DNA of 64,000 bases from contig NZ_JMLP01000020.1 in the NCBI RefSeq assembly GCF_000686805.1, positions 1-64,000 of the forward strand. Reading direction: 5' to 3'. Each line of letters opens with the position of its first letter. Within the stretch, counting starts at the first letter, position 1. The notes below the pieces were generated by a model. The model saw nothing but the letters and a program-made list of their open reading frames with translations. It was not told where the DNA came from and searched no databases. Source of the DNA: Bacillus sp. UNC41MFS5 (lineage in GTDB: Bacteria > Bacillota > Bacilli > Bacillales_B > DSM-18226). Positions 7,618 to 15,708 of this stretch are shown one piece after another. A program made the translations under genes and the position numbers.

Positions 7618-9831
7618 TCAAGCAATTGTCTTTTTGATTAAATTTTCCCACAATTCATGCGATTCTTTCCAGGTTCCCTTTGGTAATTGCTGGTGATATA
7701 GATAATTTTCATAAATAGCCGTCAATTGTGACATTTCTCTTGTTGAAAAGAAGGAGTCAATATAACGGGCATAGTTTCGTAGTGTTTGGTTATCCTTCCG
7801 CTTTAAACCGTAGCGTTCAAACTGTTCCAACAAAGCTAAGTAGGCAGCACTGATGTTTTCGTCCTTTTTCTTAAATCGGAAAACCGCTAACAGACAGTAC
7901 GGAACCCATTTACCGCGAATGCGGTAAAGAATACCCACAATTGCAGCAGCTATTATGATTATGAGAACCATCCGCTTCCAATTGTTTTTCACAAACAATT
8001 GGATCTCTGCCCAGATTCTTTTAACATCAAAGAATGACTTCGAATCGTTTGCTTTATTAGGATCCTCAATCTCTTCCTGCTGAGGCTTTTTCACTGGCGA
8101 CGGGCTGGTTTCTTGATTATTGGATGATGATGGGCCATTGGTTTCGTAATTGATGATTATTTCGTTTGAAAAGCCCTTGGTTGGCTCAAACGGCACCCAG
8201 CCTTGATTCGGAAAATAGACCTCAACCCAAGAGTGGGCATTATTATTTGTTACCTCATACACTTGAGTCCCTGAAGTCTCATCACTATATTGGAGGAAAT
8301 CTCCGCCTGTGAACCCTTTTACCCAACGCGTTGGAATCCCGAGTGTTCGTAGCATCACAGCCATCGAAGTGGAAAAATTGTCACAATAACCCCTTTTTGT
8401 CTCAAACAAAAATTGATCAACATAGTCATCTTCGGTGTCAGGCACCGCGACATTTTTCTGGTCATAAGTGAACGCGGATCTTCCAAAATAACTTTCTATC
8501 GCTTTTGCTTTATCAAACCAATTGGTTTTTGTGGCCGTAATCTCTTCTGCTAATTCTTTCACTCGTGGCGGGAGATTCTCCGGCAGGAGTGTATATCTTT
8601 GATAAAATTCCTCATTGATGATAGTTGGATCATAGCTCGATGTTTGGACTAAGTCTGAAGCTTTGTACTTTGGTTTTTTATATTCAACGGTAAAGACCTG
8701 TGGTACAGCAGGGATATCGTCATTAGACAAAAGGCTGATTCGCTCATTCGTCGTATCGATTTCATATCGATTGCCTCCAGGAAGCATCTTTAAAACTTTG
8801 GTTATTCCGGCAGGATACATAAGAAAGTTGAAATTATATTCTGGACTTGTCACCACCCGCGAGGACTCTTTAATGGTCTCTACGGTGTCAGGCACCGAAA
8901 AGACAGGGACAAGATTTTCCTGACGAAAGGCTATAGGTGTGGTACCAGAGGCCAGCCAGCCTTTTCCTGTATACATATCCTTTGTTTCCATCTTCCAATA
9001 ATTCTTTCCGTTCCCTTCATACTGAAAGACACGGTTGTTGTCCCCTATAAATGGACCACCTAATTGTTCATCATTGGTTCCGTAACCGATTCGATTGACT
9101 CCGCTCACCTTACGTTCAGGAACTTTGTCGTTATTGGCTGTTAGATATGGAACTGGGTCAGGCCAAATTGGTGCGGCTTTCGGTGCGGCTATGCCAACTA
9201 CAACACTTAACGAAATCATTACAGCCAGCGGCACCATCCACTTTCGCAGAAAAGTCGGTTCAGTGCTGACATTTTCTTTTTGAACGATTCGGTAATATGT
9301 CAGCATACCCATCACCGCAAAACCAGCCACAACCGTTCTAACAATGGCGAATTTGGCAATATAAGGCGTAAATGTATCTAAAACAGTAATATAGACTAGG
9401 GTCATAAAGAAAAATATAAAGATCCGCTTTCGGTTTAAGATCCAGTAATTGATTAAGTACACCATTAGCCAAAGCAAGATGAAAAATAACAATGTCCTGA
9501 ACTCGTTGGATAAGCCATTCCAATTCCTTGCTGTAAGTAGACCAAAGTTATCAATGGTATCTCTAAAGAAGGTCGTAATCCACGTTGAATCAAAGAACCC
9601 TTCATCATAGTGAAGTTGGTTTATAGCGAATAAAATAAAGATCGTTTTGACACTAAAGTTCCAAATCCATTTCAAATGAAAGTAAGATACAGCAAACGAA
9701 ATCACAATAAAGATAAAAAACATCTCAATATGATCAGTTTCTGTTAATTGTTCAATTGGCCGCAGCCATTCACTCAATAGTAAAAAGCTAAATGTGTATA
9801 ACAAAAAGGATGAAAAATCTTTTTTGATCAC
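7618..9831 (-). CDS. yebA: Membrane transglutaminase-like protein (TgpA type, YebA)
   Basis: A 737-residue membrane protein: about six transmembrane segments in residues 1-220, an extracytoplasmic transglutaminase-core region (about 420-560), a Ser/Pro/Gln-rich linker, one more membrane segment (about 617-635) and a cytoplasmic DUF4129-like tail. The catalytic set is readable: Cys483 (RGYCDNFS), His533 (NNAHSWVEV) and Glu549 (PFEPT, acid where the classical triad has Asp). Start GTG overlaps the yeaD stop by 4 bp. With the MoxR ATPase and DUF58 protein upstream it forms a three-gene operon next to guaA, as in B. subtilis. The biological role is not established. Confidence 0.9.
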   Translation of the reverse strand: MIKKDFSSFLLYTFSFLLLSEWLRPIEQLTETDHIEMFFIFIVISFAVSYFHLKWIWNFSVKTIFILFAINQLHYDEGFFDSTWITTFFRDTIDNFGLLTARNWNGLSNEFRTLLFFILLWLMVYLINYWILNRKRIFIFFFMTLVYITVLDTFTPYIAKFAIVRTVVAGFAVMGMLTYYRIVQKENVSTEPTFLRKWMVPLAVMISLSVVVGIAAPKAAPIWPDPVPYLTANNDKVPERKVSGVNRIGYGTNDEQLGGPFIGDNNRVFQYEGNGKNYWKMETKDMYTGKGWLASGTTPIAFRQENLVPVFSVPDTVETIKESSRVVTSPEYNFNFLMYPAGITKVLKMLPGGNRYEIDTTNERISLLSNDDIPAVPQVFTVEYKKPKYKASDLVQTSSYDPTIINEEFYQRYTLLPENLPPRVKELAEEITATKTNWFDKAKAIESYFGRSAFTYDQKNVAVPDTEDDYVDQFLFETKRGYCDNFSTSMAVMLRTLGIPTRWVKGFTGGDFLQYSDETSGTQVYEVTNNNAHSWVEVYFPNQGWVPFEPTKGFSNEIIINYETNGPSSSNNQETSPSPVKKPQQEEIEDPNKANDSKSFFDVKRIWAEIQLFVKNNWKRMVLIIIIAAAIVGILYRIRGKWVPYCLLAVFRFKKKDENISAAYLALLEQFERYGLKRKDNQTLRNYARYIDSFFSTREMSQLTAIYENYLYHQQLPKGTWKESHELWENLIKKTIA

Positions 9832-11048
9832 CGGAAGTTCACCTCCGAAAAGGCTGCCGCGAGTTCGCCTTCCTGAACCAAGACAACTCGGACTCCACGC
9901 GCATTAGCGATTGCCATTAGCGAGCGTTCCTCATCTGTCGGTGCTTCTTTCTCTCCTTTAATCAGAAAAAGCGTAATTGATCCTCCCTTTCGCTGACCTA
10001 GGAAGCTTGCTTTTTCAATCAGGGGTTTCGTAATTTGTGCGGTGATTAGCATAAACGAAACCGTTTGCTGAATGAGAAGACCATCTGTATCCAACACCTT
10101 TTCAAACGGAGATATACATTTCGCCTCTATTTTTGCTAGATGAAAAAAAAGCTGCTGGAGATGTTGTTCTCCACCGCGAATGGGGAAAGAGGCACGTTCG
10201 TTGCTAATCGTTAACAGACCGGTCTGGGCTCCTTTTTTCAAAATAGCCCGCAATAATGAGGCTGTAAAGGAGACAACAGGCTCAAACTGCTTCGTCGGGA
10301 CACAATCCATGACCACAACGACATCATGTGATTGTCGCTGTTCAAATTCCTTTGTCATAAGGATATTTCGTTTAGCGGATGCTTTCCAGTTAATCCATGA
10401 GAAGCGGTCACCCGGCTGGTAATCCCTAACCCCAGTCGCCATAGATGTATCACGTTGGACTCGTTCCCTTGAAGCCGTCAGACCAGAATCATAATGATTT
10501 TCGAATGATCGATATAATAACTCTGTATACGCTGGATAGACAATGATTTTACCGTCCAAGGCGACCTTTTTTTCTTTTTCAAATAAACCAAGCGGATCTC
10601 CAACTCTCAAGGTAAAGGATTCAAAAAAATGTTCCCCGCGCGGCAGTTCAGCAATGATATATTCATAGGAAAATTCCTTTTTTAAGCCCGGGAGTAGCAG
10701 GGCTTTCGGTTTCTTTTGCTGGGGAGCAAATTTCAAGGATTCATTTAACTGATCCTCAATCAGTAAATAAAAAAGCGGAAATGATTTTGCTCTTTTTACT
10801 GTAACAATTACCTTTAAAGGTTCTCCGGCATTAAAATCTGTTTTTGGCAATATTCTTGTTACTTCTAGTTCATTTAAAGAATAAAAAGAGATGGCAGCAC
10901 AATAAATGGCAAAGGGTAAAAAGCTATAAAATAAAAACCAGCTCACAAATCCCCCTTGAAACATGGCATAGGAGAAAGCTAATAAAATTAAAAAAAGCAG
11001 CAGGATAAACTTCCATACTTTTTTCAATATCATCCAAGTTTTTTTCAT
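9828..11048 (-). CDS. yeaD: DUF58 domain protein (YeaD)
   Basis: A 406-residue protein: two N-terminal transmembrane segments (about 10-60), a beta-rich middle and a C-terminal DUF58 domain with RDYQPGDRFSWINWKASAK at about residue 200, followed by a vWA-like fold (VVVVMDCV). DUF58 proteins occur with MoxR ATPases and transglutaminase-like membrane proteins and are thought to act as their partners; no enzymatic activity is established. The ATG follows the moxR stop with no gap, and the end overlaps yebA by 4 bp, indicating translational coupling. Confidence 0.88.
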   Translation of the reverse strand: MKKTWMILKKVWKFILLLFLILLAFSYAMFQGGFVSWFLFYSFLPFAIYCAAISFYSLNELEVTRILPKTDFNAGEPLKVIVTVKRAKSFPLFYLLIEDQLNESLKFAPQQKKPKALLLPGLKKEFSYEYIIAELPRGEHFFESFTLRVGDPLGLFEKEKKVALDGKIIVYPAYTELLYRSFENHYDSGLTASRERVQRDTSMATGVRDYQPGDRFSWINWKASAKRNILMTKEFEQRQSHDVVVVMDCVPTKQFEPVVSFTASLLRAILKKGAQTGLLTISNERASFPIRGGEQHLQQLFFHLAKIEAKCISPFEKVLDTDGLLIQQTVSFMLITAQITKPLIEKASFLGQRKGGSITLFLIKGEKEAPTDEERSLMAIANARGVRVVLVQEGELAAAFSEVNFR

Positions 11049-12005
11049 TTATTTCACTAACCTTTGAACTGGAACCGGAACTCTGGCAACCACCTGGTTC
11101 ACTAAATCTTCAGCCGAAATCCCTTCGAATTTTGCCTCCGACTTTAAAATAATCCGGTGGGATAAGACAAATCGAGCTAGATATTGAATATCATCAGGAA
11201 GAACATAATCGCGGCCAAACATATACGCATAGGCCTGAGCTGCTTTCATCAAGGCAATCGATCCCCTTGGACTTGCCCCAAGGTAGACACTGCCGTGGCC
11301 CCTTGTACGGTTAACGATATCGACAATGTAGCGCTTCATCGTATCATCGACAAACACATCTTTGATCTCTTTTTGTAAATCAAGAAGACCTTCAAGGTCA
11401 ATGACGGGAGTTAACTCCTCAATCGGCGGGACCTTTTGCGCTCTGTTCAACACTTCCATTTCCTCTTGTACGTCTGGATAACCCATTCTCATTTTTAATA
11501 AAAAACGATCAAGCTGTGCCTCGGGAAGTGGATAGGTCCCTTCGTATTCGATCGGATTTTGCGTTGCCATAACAAAGAATGGCTTGTTCAGTTGATGGGT
11601 CACACCATCAATGGTGACACTTGCTTCCTCCATCCCTTCTAAAAGGGCTGACTGGGTTTTCGGGGAAGTCCTGTTAATCTCATCGGCAAGTATGATATTC
11701 CCCATTAACGGACCGGGGCGAAATTGAAATTCCATTTCTTTTGGATTATATATGGAGACTCCGGTTACATCGGATGGCAGAAGATCCGGAGTGAATTGAA
11801 TTCTACGGAAATTGGCATTCACCGACTTGGCCAACGCACGGACCATCATCGTCTTCCCAACACCTGGTACGTCTTCTAAGAGGACGTGGCCGCCAGCTAA
11901 AAGGGCAACCAGACTAAGTTCAGCAACGTCCCTTTTTCCAATCATAACCTTTTCAATGTTTACTAGGATTTTCTCTATTGTGGGATTCTTTTGATCAAAA
12001 GACAA
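11049..12005 (-). CDS. yeaC: MoxR-family AAA+ ATPase (YeaC)
   Basis: A 318-residue AAA+ ATPase of the MoxR group, chaperone-like proteins for membrane or metal-protein complexes. Walker A is EDVPGVGKT (44-52), Walker B is ILADEINR (about 107-114), sensor 1 is FVMATQNP and the MoxR signature LPEAQLDRFL is present. The start is a TTG (12003-12005) preceded by a strong AGGAGG 8 nt upstream. It is first gene of the yeaC-yeaD-yebA operon. Confidence 0.92.
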   Translation of the reverse strand: MSFDQKNPTIEKILVNIEKVMIGKRDVAELSLVALLAGGHVLLEDVPGVGKTMMVRALAKSVNANFRRIQFTPDLLPSDVTGVSIYNPKEMEFQFRPGPLMGNIILADEINRTSPKTQSALLEGMEEASVTIDGVTHQLNKPFFVMATQNPIEYEGTYPLPEAQLDRFLLKMRMGYPDVQEEMEVLNRAQKVPPIEELTPVIDLEGLLDLQKEIKDVFVDDTMKRYIVDIVNRTRGHGSVYLGASPRGSIALMKAAQAYAYMFGRDYVLPDDIQYLARFVLSHRIILKSEAKFEGISAEDLVNQVVARVPVPVQRLVK

Positions 12006-12025
12006 GGTGATTCCTCCTCGAGCGG

Positions 12026-12055
12026 ATTATACCTATTTTTGGGCATTCCATTTAA
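12026..12055 (-). promoter_or_regulatory. Putative promoter of yeaC operon
   Basis: Minus strand: -35 TTAAAT (12050-12055), 18-bp spacer, perfect -10 TATAAT (12026-12031). The implied 5' leader is very short, with the ribosome site near the transcript start, so the call is tentative. Confidence 0.45.
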
Positions 12056-12157
12056 GTATTCTATATATTCCTAAAATATTCCTTTATATGCAGACACACA
12101 ATATTCAAAACTAGGTAAAAATTAGAAGTAGATGCTATAAAAAAGGTTCCTCTAAAC

Positions 12158-12344
12158 AAGGCTGTGTTAAACTTGTCTGTTGATTTCCGTTCCAGGCACT
12201 TCGCTTTCCGCGGGCGTGCCGGGAAGCCTCCTCGTCGCTTTGCTCCTGCGGGGTCTCCCCTGCCCCGTACTCCCGCAGGAGTCTTCGTGCCTTCCACTCC
12301 AATCAACAGAGTGTCAAAATCAACCTTAACCTTTACACAGCCTT
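12158..12344. repeat. MITE-like palindromic repeat (about 187 bp)
   Basis: Terminal inverted repeats AAGGCTGTGT (12158-12168) and ACACAGCCTT (12335-12344), with a second inner pair CTGTTGATT / AATCAACAG. The GC-rich centre, CTTCGCTTTCCGCGGGCGTG through CTCCTGCGGGGTCTCC to CCCGCAGGAG, is a repeat familiar from many Bacillus genomes. It has no coding potential of its own; the small open frame across it is an artefact. It lies between yeaC and the next minus-strand gene, in otherwise AT-rich sequence. Confidence 0.7.
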
Positions 12345-12346
12345 AA

Positions 12347-12382
12347 ACAAAAAAAGTCTACTTCATCAAAAGAAGCAGACCA
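12347..12382 (-). terminator. Rho-independent terminator
   Basis: Minus strand: GGTCTGCTTC / GAAGTAGACT stem with a short loop, followed by TTTTTTT, downstream of the 12.4-12.9 kb gene. Confidence 0.75.
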
Positions 12383-12423
12383 AAGAGTTTTGGGATTGGG
12401 TACGTGCTATATCATGAATTTCA

Positions 12424-12927
12424 CTACTTTACATCATAATTCTCTTGAATAAATTTCATTTCTTCTTCAGGTGAAGCTGTGCCTTTGGCTTTTCCAACCG
12501 TGCCGCCCTGCAGCTCCCAAATGGCATTGTGGTTCATAACCACGTAATCGAAATCGCCTTTATCCCAAGATTTTAATATAGTTAAATAAACATCACTATT
12601 CTCATATACTTTTTTATTGGCTTCTACCACTTGTAGTAATCTTTTCACCCGCTCAGGCGTTAAAGGCAGTGCACCCCACTTTTTGTCTGCTAAAACCTTT
12701 TGGTGTGACATATTATGTATGGCTTGCTGAACAGCATTTTCACTTATACTAAGCGGAATTTCATGATCAACCTTTTTAGTTTGTTCATGGACTTGAACTA
12801 CTTTTTCACCAGTTGGGGCAGTTCCTACGCTAACAGAGACATTTTCTTTATCAAAATATAAATAACCCCCAGCCACTAACACCGCGAGTACGACAGGTAT
12901 CCATATTTTTTTAGGTATTTTTTTCAT
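12424..12927 (-). CDS. Membrane-anchored protein, DUF6241-like
   Basis: A protein of 167 residues from the chosen ATG, with one N-terminal membrane anchor (IWIPVVLAVLVAGGYLYF, about residues 7-24) preceded by lysines, so most of it would lie outside the membrane. The C-terminal two thirds (MSHQKVLADKKWGALPLTPERV, then NHNAIWELQGGTVGKA) resemble a small Bacillus family I associate with DUF6241; this was not verified. The frame opens at 12981, but the ATG at 12927 has AGGAG 11 nt upstream and puts the anchor at the N-terminus. It is monocistronic between two terminators. Function unknown. Confidence 0.7.
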   Translation of the reverse strand: MKKIPKKIWIPVVLAVLVAGGYLYFDKENVSVSVGTAPTGEKVVQVHEQTKKVDHEIPLSISENAVQQAIHNMSHQKVLADKKWGALPLTPERVKRLLQVVEANKKVYENSDVYLTILKSWDKGDFDYVVMNHNAIWELQGGTVGKAKGTASPEEEMKFIQENYDVK

Positions 12928-13057
12928 TGCTTCTTCTGCTCCTCTAATCAGAAGTTCTGGAGTGTCACTCCATCCCTCCAAGATAGGCTTAAACTAAATA
13001 ATTCCACATTTCCCCTATATTTTCCTTTAAAACCTCTTGAAAAATGGAAATCTATCA

Positions 13058-13094
13058 TAAAAAAAGTCTACTCAATAAAAAGAGTAGACTTACC
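13058..13094 (-). terminator. Rho-independent terminator ending the type VII/immunity gene string
   Basis: Minus strand: GTCTACTC / GAGTAGAC perfect stem with an AT loop and TTTTTTT tail, about 140 bp after the last small gene at 13234. Confidence 0.75.
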
Positions 13095-13233
13095 ATTACA
13101 TTCCTTCTCCTACCATTTGTTCCTTCGCTTAAATTGAATTTTCCGGAAATTCTTTATAATATCTATCATCTTTTTGGATTTATATAAAAAAGGGATGCCA
13201 AGCCCATTTGACTTTGAATCCTTGAATGCTGGT

Positions 13234-13638
13234 TTAGAAATATGTTAAATGAATCTCTGCTTGACTACTCCGCATGTCCACCCATGGGTTAATTACGCCC
13301 CAATCAAATTCTATTTGGTTTTTAATTCCCAATTGTTCACCCAATAATGTAATTAACCATTTTCTATGTTTTTTAGCGATAGTCATACAGTCTTCTTCCA
13401 TATCCGAATAAGCTCTCAGGGTAACCTTACTTATTTTTTCATCAGTAAATACTAATTGGATAAGAAATGATTCTGAATATATAGATTGTGGAGACAAAAA
13501 ATACACAATTCTAGTGGAATTTTCTTCTCTAATCTTAATATTTAAATTTTTATTTCTAAAACTATCCAAAGTAGTTATGCTTTTGATAGTAATCCCACCA
13601 ACCTCTAATGTTCCTGCCATTAATTTATCCATTATCAT
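13234..13638 (-). CDS. Hypothetical protein, putative immunity protein
   Basis: A 134-residue acidic-to-neutral soluble protein with no signal peptide or membrane segment; mixed beta strands and one clear helix (about residues 80-105). I do not recognise a named family. It is the last gene of a string of small cytoplasmic proteins trailing the type VII effector at 15.7-17.8 kb, the usual place for immunity genes, so an immunity role is inferred from position only. The third-codon ATG is an alternative start. Confidence 0.6.
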   Translation of the reverse strand: MIMDKLMAGTLEVGGITIKSITTLDSFRNKNLNIKIREENSTRIVYFLSPQSIYSESFLIQLVFTDEKISKVTLRAYSDMEEDCMTIAKKHRKWLITLLGEQLGIKNQIEFDWGVINPWVDMRSSQAEIHLTYF

Positions 13639-13676
13639 GTTTATCCCTCCACTGTATTTACAAAATACTCCTAGAG

Positions 13677-13931
13677 TTATTTATTTAATCTTTCATGTAT
13701 GCCTACTAGTTTATATAGTTTATCATAAGCAGTATTTTCATCTTCTGCTTTAAAAATAATCGATGTAAAGCTTCTCTCATCGGTTTCATATACTTTGCAA
13801 ATTCTATCCTCACCGTCATAAAAACATCCTAAGACAAAGGAGGCTTCTGTAATGCAATCCGTTTCAATCTGATATGCACCAATATTAGGATTTTCATTTG
13901 AAATCTTATTTAAAAATTCATTTTTTGTCAT
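13677..13931 (-). CDS. Small putative immunity protein
   Basis: An 84-residue soluble protein starting at ATG 13931; a GTG start four codons earlier is possible. It begins MTKNEFLNKI and contains GCFYDGEDRICKVYETDER followed by a helix rich in acids. The plan (short helix, two or three strands with W/C-K-V-Y-x-T-D/G-E-R, C-terminal helix) is shared with the genes at 15084 and 15457, so the three look like divergent paralogues. They resemble Imm59-type small immunity proteins, an impression not checked by search. Confidence 0.65.
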   Translation of the reverse strand: MTKNEFLNKISNENPNIGAYQIETDCITEASFVLGCFYDGEDRICKVYETDERSFTSIIFKAEDENTAYDKLYKLVGIHERLNK

Positions 13932-13953
13932 AATTCTATTCACTCTCTTATTT

Positions 13954-14010
13954 ACTGGTATAATATATTTTCCTCAATCTTTTAATAAAATTGTCAAGCG
14001 CATCACTTTG
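13954..14010 (-). pseudogene. 3' remnant of a second copy of the 15.1-kb immunity gene
   Basis: The minus strand encodes SDALDNFIKRLRKI, nearly the C-terminus of the intact protein at 15084-15329 (SDALENFIRRLRTEKI). The nucleotide match continues through TAATAAAATT.TCAAGCGCATCACTTT in both places. Only about 57 bp remain and no start exists; the similarity stops abruptly at 14010, where unrelated sequence begins. It is a leftover of a duplication followed by deletion. Confidence 0.7.
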
Positions 14011-14104
14011 GGAGCTCCCGCGGAAATAGAAATCAAACGCGACGGTAAGCATGTTCACTTTATTATGACTGGGGAAAAAATTGCGTTATTGATTGGAAAA
14101 AGTA
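14011..14104 (+). pseudogene. Orphan fragment of a Jag/KhpB KH domain
   Basis: The plus strand reads GAPAEIEIKRDGKHVHFIMT then GEKIALLIGKSKS, strongly reminiscent of the start of the KH domain of Jag (SpoIIIJ-associated protein, KhpB), whose GxxG loop normally reads IGKRGQTLNSLQ. It has no start codon, no stop-bounded gene and lies in the opposite direction to its neighbours. After GK the similarity ends. The intact jag gene normally sits near oriC, so this is a displaced scrap carried in by recombination. Recognition rests on the motif alone. Confidence 0.6.
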
Positions 14105-14122
14105 AATCCCTCACCACAATAT

Positions 14123-14524
14123 TTATAAATCTCCTGGATTAATAGCTGTTTTTTCTTCCATGAGTTTTACCTTACTTTTAGGCACCCATCCAAGCCATGT
14201 ATCACGATCTACTCTTGGTAGATTTAAATCATTTCCAATAAGTGAAGAGACTGCGGCCACTTGGTACTCATTTCCTTTTTCCTGTAAAATTTGGACTTTC
14301 TCCCCTTGGATAATTCCATAAAGGGCAATACTCACACAATCCACTAATTCGCTTGGATCTACTATTTTTGAATATACCCCAGTATTATAAAGATCCTCAA
14401 ATGTACTATCAATTTTTCCTTTTTCTTCGGTTATAATCTTAACATTATTATCCATATCCCCGGTTATTTCATATTCAGTTCCTCTGTACTTACCATATAT
14501 TCCTGACTTCAACATTACATTCAC
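14123..14524 (-). CDS. Hypothetical protein, putative immunity protein
   Basis: A 133-residue soluble protein, mostly beta strand by eye, with a repeated pattern of short hydrophobic strands (SGIYGKYRGTEYEIT, then SIALYGIIQGEKVQIL). The C-terminal part WLGWVPKSKVKLMEE has an SH3-like look. There is no signal or membrane segment. Position in the small-gene string downstream of the TNT effector suggests immunity or accessory function. I recognise no family with confidence. Confidence 0.62.
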   Translation of the reverse strand: MNVMLKSGIYGKYRGTEYEITGDMDNNVKIITEEKGKIDSTFEDLYNTGVYSKIVDPSELVDCVSIALYGIIQGEKVQILQEKGNEYQVAAVSSLIGNDLNLPRVDRDTWLGWVPKSKVKLMEEKTAINPGDL

Positions 14525-14568
14525 CTCTATCTGAGCTTTTCTCGATTCATCCCTTCATTCAAATCCAC

Positions 14569-15033
14569 TTATTCATACTTCTCGTTATCTATTACGTATG
14601 ACTCTTCCAATGTCACTTCTTTTCTAGTAGTTGTTTTCCTCAAATAATTCTCTTTAACATAAATAAGTTGATAATCATCATTCGGGCCAAGTCTTTTCGT
14701 AAAAAGATCTCTATCTTGATAGTCCAGATTACATTCTCTTCCTATATTAGGATCGACTGTAACAATTTCTATCTCTTTACTATCCTTGAAATGACCAACA
14801 ACAAAGAATTCATAATTTTTATATTGGGCCATAAAATACTCACGAAATAACTCTGTTACATCTTCCTTATTTACTTCTCTTACATATAAATCTTTAGTAT
14901 ATGCCGACATTGCGGGCCTAAAATCTATTTCTTTTCGGTGTGAAAATAATTCAATTTTTCTTATTTCCCCTGCAACTCTATTAATGGAAGCTCGATATTT
15001 TTTATTTTTGTAAATAGCAACTTCTCTATTCAC
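14569..15033 (-). CDS. Hypothetical protein, putative immunity protein
   Basis: A 154-residue soluble charged protein beginning MNREVAIYKNKKYRAS. The first half has strands reminiscent of small SH3/Tudor-like modules; the middle FRPAMSAYTKDLYVREVNKE and the C-terminal YVKENYLRKTTTRKEVTLEE follow. The overall plan (an N-terminal YKNKKYRAS.. strand and a C-terminal Y.R..T..EV) recurs in many Bacillus small proteins near polymorphic toxins, but I cannot name a family. Immunity is inferred from context. Confidence 0.62.
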   Translation of the reverse strand: MNREVAIYKNKKYRASINRVAGEIRKIELFSHRKEIDFRPAMSAYTKDLYVREVNKEDVTELFREYFMAQYKNYEFFVVGHFKDSKEIEIVTVDPNIGRECNLDYQDRDLFTKRLGPNDDYQLIYVKENYLRKTTTRKEVTLEESYVIDNEKYE

Positions 15034-15083
15034 ATTCCCACCACACTTCTATTAGTTCCTATTAAAATAGGAATAATATAAAT

Positions 15084-15329
15084 TTACTGAAACAATATTT
15101 TCTCTGTTCTCAATCTTCTAATAAAATTTTCAAGCGCATCACTTTCATTATCAAATACAGTTATGGAACCTTGGACAACACTAGCTCTCTCATCAGTTAC
15201 ATATACTTCCCAATTAATATTATTACCACTTATCCCTACTTCATTTTCTCTTAATAGATGATCATTATACCAATTAAAACGTTGCAGCCCTTCGTTTTTT
15301 ATAATTTCTTTTGCTTCTTCATGCGTCAT
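15084..15329 (-). CDS. Small immunity protein, Imm59-like
   Basis: An 81-residue soluble protein. The frame opens upstream at 15380, but AAGGAG lies 7 nt before ATG 15329, which is chosen. It shows MTHEEAKEII, then NWEVYVTDERASV, then FDNESDALENFIRRLR, the arrangement I associate with the Imm59-like family of polymorphic-toxin immunity proteins (not verified). A partial duplicate of its 3' end survives at 13954-14010. It is second after the effector gene. Confidence 0.7.
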   Translation of the reverse strand: MTHEEAKEIIKNEGLQRFNWYNDHLLRENEVGISGNNINWEVYVTDERASVVQGSITVFDNESDALENFIRRLRTEKILFQ

Positions 15330-15456
15330 ATTAATTCTCCTTAACTGTAAGCAAAAAAACCTTAAAAGGCATATAGCCAATCAAGGTTTTATAATAATCG
15401 CATTATATAAATACATTACCTTTTAATTGGCTTTTTTCTCTAAATTGCTTATGTTT

Positions 15457-15705
15457 TTATATGTTATTACGTTTCCTTCTACTTTCTGTAATACTATACA
15501 TTAAATCAAATATTTCTTCTTCTGATCCTTGTTGCACGATATCAAAATCCTGTCGTTCACCTACCATATATAATTTCCAAACTCCATCCTCTTGAAAACA
15601 TCCTGTAATATATGGTATTTCTTTCTTATCTCCAATCACTATATTTAATTTTGAAATATCTATATTTTGTTTAACAATATAATTATCATATTCTACTCTA
15701 GTCAT
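15457..15705 (-). CDS. Small immunity protein directly after the TNT-like effector
   Basis: An 82-residue soluble protein starting 3 bp after the effector stop codon, the closest of all the candidates and so the most likely cognate immunity protein. Its layout (MTRVEYDNYIVKQ.. helix, GCFQEDGVWKLYMVGERQDF strands, acidic helix EEEIFDLMYSI) parallels the genes at 13677 and 15084. Immunity to an NADase-like domain is inferred from adjacency. Confidence 0.7.
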   Translation of the reverse strand: MTRVEYDNYIVKQNIDISKLNIVIGDKKEIPYITGCFQEDGVWKLYMVGERQDFDIVQQGSEEEIFDLMYSITESRRKRNNI

Positions 15706-15708
15706 AGT

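Noticed and set aside
12061..12346. Short open frames on both strands rich in Arg, Gly and Pro
   Set aside because: They cross the GC-rich palindromic repeat and terminate in it; no ribosome site.
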